Source: Actinocorallia populi (lineage in GTDB: Bacteria > Actinomycetota > Actinomycetes > Streptosporangiales > Streptosporangiaceae). From it: a stretch of 64,000 nucleotides of DNA. Positions within the stretch are counted from its first letter, which is position 1. Every line of letters begins with the position of its first letter. The stretch spans positions 372,001-436,000 of the forward strand of contig NZ_PVZV01000002.1 in the NCBI RefSeq assembly GCF_002995495.1. The letters are read 5' to 3'. This document shows positions 33,004 to 40,207 of this stretch, in pieces. A program made the translations under genes and the position numbers. The notes under the pieces are model-generated. The model had not been told where the DNA came from. It saw only the letters and a list, made by a program, of their open reading frames with translations, and did not search any database.

Positions 33004-34800
33004 ATGCGCAGGATGAGAACGCCCTCCGCGCTGGCAGGCCTGTCCCTGGTGCTGCTCACGCTGGTCTTCGCGGTGATCGGCCCCTGGCTGTGGGGCGAGG
33101 AGGCGGTGCGGTTCGACCCCCTGCACACCCTCGAAGGGCACAGCTCCGCGCACCTCCTGGGCACCGACGACGGCGGCCGCGACCTGCTCGCCCGCACCCT
33201 GGCCGCGACCCGGCAGAGCGTGTGGCTGGCGCTGCTGGCCACCCTCATCACCACCGCCGTGGGCGTCCCGCTCGGCGCGCTGCCGTCCGTGCTGGGGCCC
33301 AGGGCCGCCCGGTTCACCGCCGGGCTCATCGACTCGCTGGTGGCCTTCCCGGTGCTGCTGCTGGCCATGTTCGCCGCGCTCCTCGCGGGGGCGGGCGCAC
33401 GCGGCGCGGTGGTCGGCATCGGCGCGGCCGCGGTCCCGGGCCTGGCCCGGCTGACCCGGACCCTCGCCGACACCGTGGCCACCAGCGACTACGTGGCGGC
33501 CGCCCGCGTCCTGGGCGCCGGGCGCGCGGCCGTCCTCGTCCGGCACGTGCTGCCCAACATCGCCGAGCCGCTGATCCTCACCGTCACCGCCAACCTCGGC
33601 TACGCGCTGCTGGGCCTGGCCACGCTGTCCCTGCTGGGCCTGGGCGTCCAGCCGCCGGACTACGACTGGGGGCGGCTGCTGCACGACACGCTGCCCCGGG
33701 TCTACGTGGACCCGGAGGTGGTGGCGGGGCCCGCGCTGGCCGTCGCGATCGCCGGGACAGGGTTCGCGCTGCTCGGCGAGTCGCTGGCCCGCGCCTCCGC
33801 CCGCGCGCCCTCCGCGCCGCGAGGAGAGCCCCGCACCGTACTTCCCCCTGGGTGCGGGCCTCTCCCCGCGGCGCCGGACGCCGTGCTGGAGGCGCGGGAC
33901 CTGACGGTCTCGTTCGGCGGCGTGACGCCCGTGCGAGGGGTCTCCTTCTCGGTCGCGCCCGGCGAGCTCGTCGGGATCGTGGGGGAGTCGGGCAGCGGCA
34001 AGAGCCTCACCGCGCTGGCCGTCGGCGGCCTGCTGCCCCACCCGGGCACGGCGTCGGGGCACGTCCTGCTGGGCGGCAGGCCGCTGGAGGAGGTGCCGCG
34101 GCGCGAGCTGGGCACCCGGCTGGCCATGGTCTTCCAGGACCCGATGGCCGCGTTGAACCCGGCACTGCGCGTCGGCTCACAGCTCGCCGAGGTGGCGACC
34201 ACGCACCTGGGCGCCTCCCGCAGGGAGGCGTGGCGGCGGGCGGCGGACCGGCTGGGCCGGGTGCGGCTGCCCGACCCCGAGGCGCAGGCGCGCCGGTACC
34301 CGCACGAGTTCAGCGGCGGCATGCGGCAGCGCGCCGTCATCGCGATGGGCCTGATGGGCGAGCCCGAGCTCATCGTCGCGGACGAGCCGACGACGGCCCT
34401 GGACGTCACCGTGCAGAAACGCGTCCTGGAGCTGCTCGCGGAGGTCAACGAGACGACGGGCGCGGCCGGGCTGCTCATCTCGCACGACCTCGCGGTGGTC
34501 TCCCGGCACTGCGGCAGGGTCCTGGTGATGTACGCGGGGCGGATCGTGGAGGAGCTGCCCTCCTCGGAGCTGCGCCGCGCCCGCCACCCCTACACGCGGG
34601 CGCTGGTCGCCTCGTCCCCCGACCTGAAGACCGACCGCTCCCTGCCGCTGGCCACGATCCCCGGCCGCCAGCCCGCGCCGGCGGAGGTCCCCGACGGGTG
34701 CGCGTTCGCGCCCCGCTGCGCCCGCGCCCTGGAGCGCTGCCGCACCGACCGCCCCGAGCCGACGGCCGGGCTCGCCTGCTGGAACCCGGAGGACGCGTGA
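33004..34800 (+). CDS. Fused ABC peptide-importer permease and ATPase (DppC-DppD)
   Basis: This 598-residue protein starts at ATG 33004 after GAGGAGG. Residues 1-~270 are a DppC-type permease with five or six helices, the LGTDDGGRDLLAR motif and an EAA loop near VAAARVLGAGRAAVLVRHV. After a ~25-residue linker, residues ~290-598 are a DppD-type ATPase with Walker A GESGSGKS (~327), signature FSGGMRQRAV, Walker B ELIVADEPTTALD, H-loop SHDLAVV and a C-terminal Cys-containing oligopeptide-ATPase tail (FAPRCARALERC). There is no frameshift or stop between the domains. Such fusions are uncommon but known. Confidence 0.9.
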   Translation: MRRMRTPSALAGLSLVLLTLVFAVIGPWLWGEEAVRFDPLHTLEGHSSAHLLGTDDGGRDLLARTLAATRQSVWLALLATLITTAVGVPLGALPSVLGPRAARFTAGLIDSLVAFPVLLLAMFAALLAGAGARGAVVGIGAAAVPGLARLTRTLADTVATSDYVAAARVLGAGRAAVLVRHVLPNIAEPLILTVTANLGYALLGLATLSLLGLGVQPPDYDWGRLLHDTLPRVYVDPEVVAGPALAVAIAGTGFALLGESLARASARAPSAPRGEPRTVLPPGCGPLPAAPDAVLEARDLTVSFGGVTPVRGVSFSVAPGELVGIVGESGSGKSLTALAVGGLLPHPGTASGHVLLGGRPLEEVPRRELGTRLAMVFQDPMAALNPALRVGSQLAEVATTHLGASRREAWRRAADRLGRVRLPDPEAQARRYPHEFSGGMRQRAVIAMGLMGEPELIVADEPTTALDVTVQKRVLELLAEVNETTGAAGLLISHDLAVVSRHCGRVLVMYAGRIVEELPSSELRRARHPYTRALVASSPDLKTDRSLPLATIPGRQPAPAEVPDGCAFAPRCARALERCRTDRPEPTAGLACWNPEDA

Positions 34801-35513
34801 AGGGCGGGCGGGGCGCGCTGCTGGACGTTCGGGACCTGAACGTGCGCTACGGGGGCTTCCACGCGGTCCGCGACGTGTCCTTCGCGGTCGGCGAGGGGGA
34901 GATCCTCGGGCTGGTGGGGGAGTCCGGCTCGGGCAAGTCGAGCGTGGCACGCGCCCTGACCGGGCTGGCGCCGCGCACCGGCACCGTGGCGGGGCTGGGG
35001 CCGCGCGAGGCCCAGCTCGTCTTCCAGGACCCCTACGCCTCGCTCGACCCCAGGATGACGGTCGGACGGTCGGTGGCCGAGGGCTTCCCCCGCGAGGTGG
35101 GCCGCCGGGGCCGCCGCGCCGAGGTGGCGCGGCTGCTGGAGCTCGTCCAGCTCGATCCGCGGACCGCGGGAAGGTACCCGAGGGAGCTGTCGGGCGGGCA
35201 GCGCCAGCGGGTGGCGGTGGCGCGGGCGCTGGGGGCGCGGCCCCGGCTGCTGATCGCCGACGAGGTCACCTCCGCGCTGGACGTGTCGGTGCAGGGCGCG
35301 CTCCTCAACCTGGTGCGGGAGCTGCGCGCCGAACTCGGCCTCGCGGTGCTGTTCATCTCGCACGACCTGGCGGTCGTGCGGTACGTCTGCGACCGGGTCG
35401 CGGTGATGCGCGAGGGCCGGATCGTGGAGGAGGGACCGGTGGAGCAGGTGATCGAACATCCTTCGAACGATTACACGAAAGCCCTGCTCGAAGCCGTTCC
35501 GCACCTCCGATAA
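34797..35513 (+). CDS. ABC peptide-importer ATPase (DppF-like)
   Basis: This 238-residue protein starts at GTG 34797, overlapping the previous stop (GTGA). It has Walker A GESGSGKSS, the Q-loop VFQDPYASLDPRM, signature LSGGQRQRVAVARAL, Walker B RLLIADEVTSALD and H-loop SHDLAVVRY. It lacks the long C-terminal oligopeptide-ATPase extension that the fused partner has. It completes the importer of five domains: lipoprotein, two permeases and two ATPases. Confidence 0.9.
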   Translation: MKGGRGALLDVRDLNVRYGGFHAVRDVSFAVGEGEILGLVGESGSGKSSVARALTGLAPRTGTVAGLGPREAQLVFQDPYASLDPRMTVGRSVAEGFPREVGRRGRRAEVARLLELVQLDPRTAGRYPRELSGGQRQRVAVARALGARPRLLIADEVTSALDVSVQGALLNLVRELRAELGLAVLFISHDLAVVRYVCDRVAVMREGRIVEEGPVEQVIEHPSNDYTKALLEAVPHLR

Positions 35514-35540
35514 TCGAACATCTGTGCTAAAATTATGGGT
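35514..35540 (+). promoter_or_regulatory. Candidate leaderless promoter of the WYL gene
   Basis: TAAAAT at 35528-35533 is an excellent -10. It is followed after seven bases by the ATG at 35541, with no ribosome site, so a leaderless transcript is likely. TCGAACATCTGTGCTA at 35514-35529 resembles a LexA box in its left half only (TCGAAC), which makes SOS control a weak possibility. Confidence 0.35.
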
Positions 35541-36020
35541 ATGGACACGCTGACTCTCCCGGGTACGGAGACCATGAACCTGTCCGCCGCAGAACTCGCC
35601 GCCCTCGCCCTCTCGCTGGCCCACCTGGGCGCCGGCCCGCAGGCCGTCACCGCCCGCCGCGCCCTGGCCCGCCTCGTCCCGGACGAGCGGCAGGCCCGCT
35701 CCTTCGCGACCCTCCTGGACCCCCTCGACTCCGAGACCGCCCGCCGCGTCCGCCTCCTCGCCCAGGCGATCACCGAGAGCCGCGTCGTGCGCGTCCTGTA
35801 CGCCGACGAGCGCGGCAAGGTCTCGCGCCGCGAGGTGGAGCCGGTCACCACCCTCGTCCACGGCGACCACTGGTACCTCGTCGGCTGGTGCCGGCTGCGC
35901 CACGGCATCCGCGCCTTCCGCCTCGACCGCATCATGGCCGTGGAGCCCACCGAGATGCAGTCCCGCCCGCACCGCGCCGACGGTTTCCTGCCCTTCCAGG
36001 GAAGGCGTGCCGCCGCCTGA
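35541..36020 (+). CDS. WYL-domain protein, short form
   Basis: About 159 residues from ATG 35541; ATG 35535 is in frame. After ~70 variable residues comes a WYL core: ITESRVVRVLYADERGKVSR, then VHGDHWYLVGWCRLRHGIRAFRLDRI. The WYL triplet itself reads WYLVGWC. WYL domains bind nucleic acid or nucleotide ligands and usually follow a winged helix. No helix-turn-helix is present here, so this short form may act as a co-regulator. Function unknown. Confidence 0.75.
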   Translation: MDTLTLPGTETMNLSAAELAALALSLAHLGAGPQAVTARRALARLVPDERQARSFATLLDPLDSETARRVRLLAQAITESRVVRVLYADERGKVSRREVEPVTTLVHGDHWYLVGWCRLRHGIRAFRLDRIMAVEPTEMQSRPHRADGFLPFQGRRAAA

Positions 36021-36046
36021 GACTCTCGGTACGGCAAGATGGGGGC

Positions 36047-36736
36047 ATGATTCTGGCGGACGGCGTGCGGGCGGCCTTCACCGACCGCATCGGCGGGTTC
36101 AGCACCGGCCCCTATGACAGCCGCGACCTCGGGCTCAACGTCGGGGACGCGCCCGAGACGGTGCTGCGCAACAGGGCCAGGACCGAGGCGGAGCTGGGGG
36201 TCGAGGGCGCGGTCTACATGCGCCAGGTCCACGGCGCGAACGTCGCCTGGGCCGGCGGGCCGGCCGCCGACGTGCCGGACGTGGACGCGGTCGCCACCGA
36301 CCGGCCGAACCTGGCCCTGGCCGCGCTGGGCGCCGACTGCCCCGCCGTGCTCGTCGCCGACGCCCGCGGCGGGCTGGTCGGGGCCGCGCACTCCGGACGG
36401 GCGGGCACCCTGCTGGGCGTGGTGCCCGCCCTCGTCGCGGAGCTGCGCGGCAGGGGCGCGGGGGAGCTGGTGGCCGCGGTCGGCCCGGCCATCTGCGGAC
36501 GCTGCTACGAGGTGCCCGAGCGGATGCGCGACGAGGCGCCCGAGGCGATGCGCTCGACCACGAGCTGGGGCACGCCCGCGCTGGACCTGCGGGCCGCGAT
36601 CGCGGCCCAGCTCGACGAGCTGGGCGTCAAGGCGCTGCACGACGACCGCTGCACCCTGGAGACCCCGGAGCTGTACTCCTACCGGCGGGACGGCGTCACC
36701 GGGCGTTTCGCGGGCTACATCTGGCTGTCCCGATAA
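36047..36736 (+). CDS. pgeF: Peptidoglycan editing factor, multicopper-oxidase-like (YfiH/YlmD)
   Basis: This 229-residue protein starts at ATG 36047. The family motifs are all present: FTDRIGGFSTGPYDSRDLGL, MRQVHGANV (metal His), LGADCPAVLVAD (metal Cys), AAHSGRAGTLLGVV (metal His) and CGRCYEVPE. PgeF-type enzymes correct peptidoglycan precursors carrying L-serine in place of L-alanine. Older names are laccase-domain or polyphenol oxidase. It precedes the spermidine-synthase-like gene by 22 bp on the same strand, possibly one operon. Confidence 0.88.
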   Translation: MILADGVRAAFTDRIGGFSTGPYDSRDLGLNVGDAPETVLRNRARTEAELGVEGAVYMRQVHGANVAWAGGPAADVPDVDAVATDRPNLALAALGADCPAVLVADARGGLVGAAHSGRAGTLLGVVPALVAELRGRGAGELVAAVGPAICGRCYEVPERMRDEAPEAMRSTTSWGTPALDLRAAIAAQLDELGVKALHDDRCTLETPELYSYRRDGVTGRFAGYIWLSR

Positions 36737-36758
36737 GATCACTGACTACCCTTGTCCT

Positions 36759-37607
36759 ATGAAACGCGGGGAAAAGCCGTTTCCCGGGCGTTATCCCGTG
36801 GCGCAGGGCGAGGCCGAGCTGCTGCGCGACGCCGACCGGGACAACGGCTGGGTGATCAGCATCCGGGGGGTGCCGCAGTCCTACCTGGACCTGGACGACC
36901 CCACCCATCTGAACTTCGAGTACATGCGGCTGCTCGGCGACGTCGTGGACCGGCTGAAGGCCGGGCCGCTCGACGCCGTCCACATCGGCGGGGCGGGCTG
37001 CACCCTGGCCCGGTACGTCGCCGCGACCCGGCCGGGCTCCCGCCAGATCGTCTACGAACTCGACGAGCCCCTGGTCCGGCTCGTCCGCGAGCACTTCCCG
37101 CTCAAGTCCGTCCGGGGGCTGAAGGTCCGCGTCGGCGACGGCAGGCAGGGCCTGGCCGCCCTGCCGGACGCCTCCGACGACCTGCTCGTCCTGGACGCCT
37201 TCTCCGGGGCCGAGATGCCGGTCGCCCTCGCCTCCGCGGAGTTCACCGCGCAGGCCGCCCGGGTGCTGCGCGACGACGGCGTCTACGTCGCCAACGTGGC
37301 CGACGGCAACGGCCTCGGCTTCGCCCGCAGGCTCGCCGCCACCGTCGCCGAGGCATTCCCCCACACCCTGCTGCTGGGCGACCCCGGCGTCCTGCGCGGG
37401 CGCCGCTTCGGCAACCTGGTCCTGGCCGGCTCCCGCGCCCCGCTGCCGGTGGCCGAACTCGTCCGCGTCAGCGCCGGCAAGCCCCTCCCCGCCCGCTGCA
37501 TGGACACCGCCGAACTGGCCAGGTTCAGCGCCGGGCACCGGCCGATCCGCGACGGCGACCGCGTCACCGCCCCCGTCCCCCCGCCGGCCCTCTTCGGGCG
37601 GAGCTGA
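36759..37607 (+). CDS. Spermidine-synthase-like Rossmann protein
   Basis: This 282-residue protein starts at ATG 36759 and has the spermine/spermidine synthase-type methyltransferase fold: DDPTHLNFEYMRLLGDVV, AVHIGGAGCTLARYVAATRP (nucleotide-binding glycines), VYELDEPLVRLV (acidic residue) and DLLVLDAFSGAEMP. It lacks an obvious polyamine-site signature. Such proteins in actinomycetes are often annotated as spermidine synthase without evidence. Its stop directly precedes the ion-channel gene with no gap, so they are co-translated. A SAM-related role is likely; the product is unknown. Confidence 0.7.
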   Translation: MKRGEKPFPGRYPVAQGEAELLRDADRDNGWVISIRGVPQSYLDLDDPTHLNFEYMRLLGDVVDRLKAGPLDAVHIGGAGCTLARYVAATRPGSRQIVYELDEPLVRLVREHFPLKSVRGLKVRVGDGRQGLAALPDASDDLLVLDAFSGAEMPVALASAEFTAQAARVLRDDGVYVANVADGNGLGFARRLAATVAEAFPHTLLLGDPGVLRGRRFGNLVLAGSRAPLPVAELVRVSAGKPLPARCMDTAELARFSAGHRPIRDGDRVTAPVPPPALFGRS

Positions 37608-39593
37608 ATGAGCAGGCCGACCTGGCGGGAGCGGTGGCGGTACTGGTTCGACAACACGATGGCGCGGGGCACCCCCGCGCTGATCGGCTGGCTGGGGCTG
37701 GCGTCGGCCGTGCTGGTCCTCGTCGTGGCGACTCTCGCCGAGCTGCTGGCGCCCCGGGACTCCGACGAGAACGGGCGCTGGCCCGGCCTGGTCTGGCGGA
37801 GCCTGCTGCGCACCCTGGACCCCGGCACGATGGGCGACGACACGGGCACCGCGCCCTTCCTGGGACTGATGCTCACCTCGACGGTCGGCGGGATCTTCAT
37901 CGTCAGCGCGCTGATCGGCGTGCTGACCAACGGCCTCAACAACAAGATCGCCGAGCTGCGCAAGGGCAGGTCCCGCATCATCGAGCAGCACCACACCGTG
38001 ATCCTCGGCTGGTCCGAGCAGGTGTTCACGGTGCTGGCCGAGCTGGCCGAGGCCAACCAGAGCCGCCGCCGCTCCTGCGTGGTGATCCTCGCCGACCTCG
38101 ACAAGGTGGAGATGGAGGACGCGATCCGGGCCAGGGTCGGCGACCTCGGCCGCACCCGGGTGGTGTGCCGGCACGGCAACCCGCTCAAGGTCGTCGACCT
38201 GGAGCTGGTCAGCCTGGACAGCGCCCGCTCGGTCATGGTGCTGGCGCCGCCGGGGGAGGACCCCGACATCTACGTGGTCAAGGTGCTGCTCTCGCTGGGC
38301 AACCGCAACTGGGACCGCCCCGGCCGCCGCCCCCACATCGTCGCCGCCGTCCAGGACCCCTCGAACCTGCCCGCCGCCCGCCTGGCCGCCGGGCCGTCCG
38401 CCCGGGTGATCGACGCCGACGACATCGCCATCCGCCTGGTCGTGCAGGCCCACCGGCAGTCCGGCCTGTCCACGGTCTACACCGACCTGCTGGACTTCAA
38501 GGGGCACGAGTTCTACCTGGAGCCCGCGCCCTCGCTGGCCGGGACGACCTTCGGCGAGGCGCTGTGCGCCTACGAGCTGGGCGTCCCGGTCGGCCTGCGC
38601 CACCCCGACGGCACCGTGGCGCTCAACCCCCCGATGGACACCGAGCTGACCGGCGAGGAGGAGGTCGTCGTGCTGGCCGAGGACGACGTCCTCATCAAGC
38701 TGGCCAGGCACCGCCCGCCGGTCCACCGGGAGGCGATCGCCGTGCCGCCCCCGCCGCACCCGGAGCCGCCCCCCGAACGCACCCTGATCCTCGGCTGGAA
38801 CGGCCGCGGCGCGCAGATGGTCACCATGCTCGACGAGTTCGTGCAGCCGGGATCCGTCGCGGACCTCGCCGCCCGCTGCGACGACCCGCGCGGCGAGCTG
38901 GGCGCGCTGGAGAACCTCACCGTCGGCTACACCCGCTGCGACCCGACCGACCGGGAGCGGCTGGAGGCGCTGGACGTCGCCTCCTACCAGAAGGTGATCG
39001 TGCTGGCCGACGCGGACACCGACCCCGACCACGCGGACGCCCGCACCCTGATCACCCTGCTGCACCTGCGGGACATCGAGGAGCGCCAGCACGTGGAGTA
39101 CTCGATCGTCAGCGAGATCCACGACGACGCCAACCGGGAGATCGCCCAGGTCACCCGCGCCGACGACTTCGTGGTCAGCGAGCGCCTGATCAGCCTCCTG
39201 CTCACCCAGCTCAGCGAGAACCGCCACATCTACGAGGTGTTCCACGACCTGCTGGACCACCGCGGCTCGGAGATCTACCTCAAGCCCGCGGGCGACTACC
39301 TGCGCCCCGGCCGCCCGGCGAACTTCGCGACCCTCCTGGAGGCCGGCCGGGCCCGGGGCGAGACGGTCATCGGCTACCGGCTCCACGCCGGCTTCCACCG
39401 CTCGCCCCACTACGGGGTGGTGCTCAACCCCGACAAGACGGCGCCGCTCGTCCTCGGCGAGGACGACCTGGTGATCATCATCGCCGAGGCGGGCGGCGGC
39501 GCCAAGCCGGAGTCAGAGCCGGACGCTCAGGACCGGGCGGCCTCGACCCCGGCGCCCTCGGGCCCGGTCTCCTCGGGCTCGGCCTCCTCCTGA
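37608..39593 (+). CDS. CASTOR/POLLUX-like ion channel with RCK domains
   Basis: This 661-residue protein starts at ATG 37608. The N-terminus has two membrane helices (LIGWLGLASAVLVLVVATLA and VGGIFIVSALIGVLTNGLNN) around a pore-like segment (LDPGTMGDDTGTAPFLGLML). The rest is cytoplasmic, with two RCK-type Rossmann domains, starting HHTVILGWSEQVFTVLAELA (~130) and RTLILGWNGRGAQMVTMLD (~390). This layout is that of the plant CASTOR/POLLUX (DMI1) nuclear cation channels and their bacterial homologues. Ion selectivity and function in bacteria are not established. Its 3' end overlaps the DinB-like gene on the other strand by 67 bp. Confidence 0.85.
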   Translation: MSRPTWRERWRYWFDNTMARGTPALIGWLGLASAVLVLVVATLAELLAPRDSDENGRWPGLVWRSLLRTLDPGTMGDDTGTAPFLGLMLTSTVGGIFIVSALIGVLTNGLNNKIAELRKGRSRIIEQHHTVILGWSEQVFTVLAELAEANQSRRRSCVVILADLDKVEMEDAIRARVGDLGRTRVVCRHGNPLKVVDLELVSLDSARSVMVLAPPGEDPDIYVVKVLLSLGNRNWDRPGRRPHIVAAVQDPSNLPAARLAAGPSARVIDADDIAIRLVVQAHRQSGLSTVYTDLLDFKGHEFYLEPAPSLAGTTFGEALCAYELGVPVGLRHPDGTVALNPPMDTELTGEEEVVVLAEDDVLIKLARHRPPVHREAIAVPPPPHPEPPPERTLILGWNGRGAQMVTMLDEFVQPGSVADLAARCDDPRGELGALENLTVGYTRCDPTDRERLEALDVASYQKVIVLADADTDPDHADARTLITLLHLRDIEERQHVEYSIVSEIHDDANREIAQVTRADDFVVSERLISLLLTQLSENRHIYEVFHDLLDHRGSEIYLKPAGDYLRPGRPANFATLLEAGRARGETVIGYRLHAGFHRSPHYGVVLNPDKTAPLVLGEDDLVIIIAEAGGGAKPESEPDAQDRAASTPAPSGPVSSGSASS

Positions 39594-40174
39594 GGAGCCT
39601 CCTCCGGGGCCGTCTCCTGCGGCTCGGGTGCCGCCACGGCTTCGGCGGGGGCGCCGACCTGCACGTCCCACCAGTGGTGGACGGGGTCGTGGAGGAAGTA
39701 GCGGGCGAAGGTCTCGACGGTGAAGGCCGCGCCGTCGCTCCGCTGCCCTGTCCGCCGCCACTGGTCGCCCTTCACATGGGCGAAGGCGGCGGCCAGCTCC
39801 TGCGCGCAGGCCAGGAGCTCGTCGGCCACGTCGACGGGGTCCTGCTCGTCGTAGCGCTCCTCGACGGCGGTGGCGTCCTGGTCCCAGTTGGGGTAGAGCG
39901 GGTCGTCCTGCTCCAGCATCAGCCGGAGCCGGTACAGGTAGACGCGGCAGGTGTCGCGGACGTGCGCCGCGTACTCCAGCGGCGACCACTTCTCGGGGGC
40001 GGGGCGGGCGGCATGGTCGCCCGGGGACCGCAACAGGGAGTGCCACCTGGCGGCGTTCTCCAGCAGCAGCCCGCTCACCTTGTCGAGAGGAACGGCCGAC
40101 GCCTCGAACCCGCAGTCGTGACACTCCCTGTCCAGAACCCAGGTCCAGTCCTTGGTGTCAGGGGTGATGCTCAC
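39527..40174 (-). CDS. DinB-like (maleylpyruvate-isomerase-type) helical protein
   Basis: This 215-residue protein starts at GTG 40174. Residues 1-~160 form a DinB-like four-helix bundle with metal-type His positions: ARWHSLL, YAAHVRD and LHDPVHHWWDV. Related actinobacterial proteins are mycothiol-dependent isomerases or S-transferases. The last ~50 residues are a low-complexity Glu/Pro/Ala tail that overlaps the channel gene in antisense. Catalytic role unknown. Confidence 0.75.
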   Translation of the reverse strand: MSITPDTKDWTWVLDRECHDCGFEASAVPLDKVSGLLLENAARWHSLLRSPGDHAARPAPEKWSPLEYAAHVRDTCRVYLYRLRLMLEQDDPLYPNWDQDATAVEERYDEQDPVDVADELLACAQELAAAFAHVKGDQWRRTGQRSDGAAFTVETFARYFLHDPVHHWWDVQVGAPAEAVAAPEPQETAPEEAPQEEAEPEETGPEGAGVEAARS

Positions 40175-40207
40175 CCCGGCAGCCTAATGGGACCCGGGGC
40201 CACCTCA

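Noticed and set aside
30357-33482. A 1041-codon open frame on the minus strand across the PucR and importer genes
   Set aside because: It is antisense to genes with complete motifs. High GC gives few stops in the opposite frame; the product is low-complexity Arg/Gly/Val-rich with no domain.
35453-35470. A second TCGAACAT sequence resembling a LexA box
   Set aside because: It lies inside the coding end of the importer ATPase and the half-site spacing is wrong.
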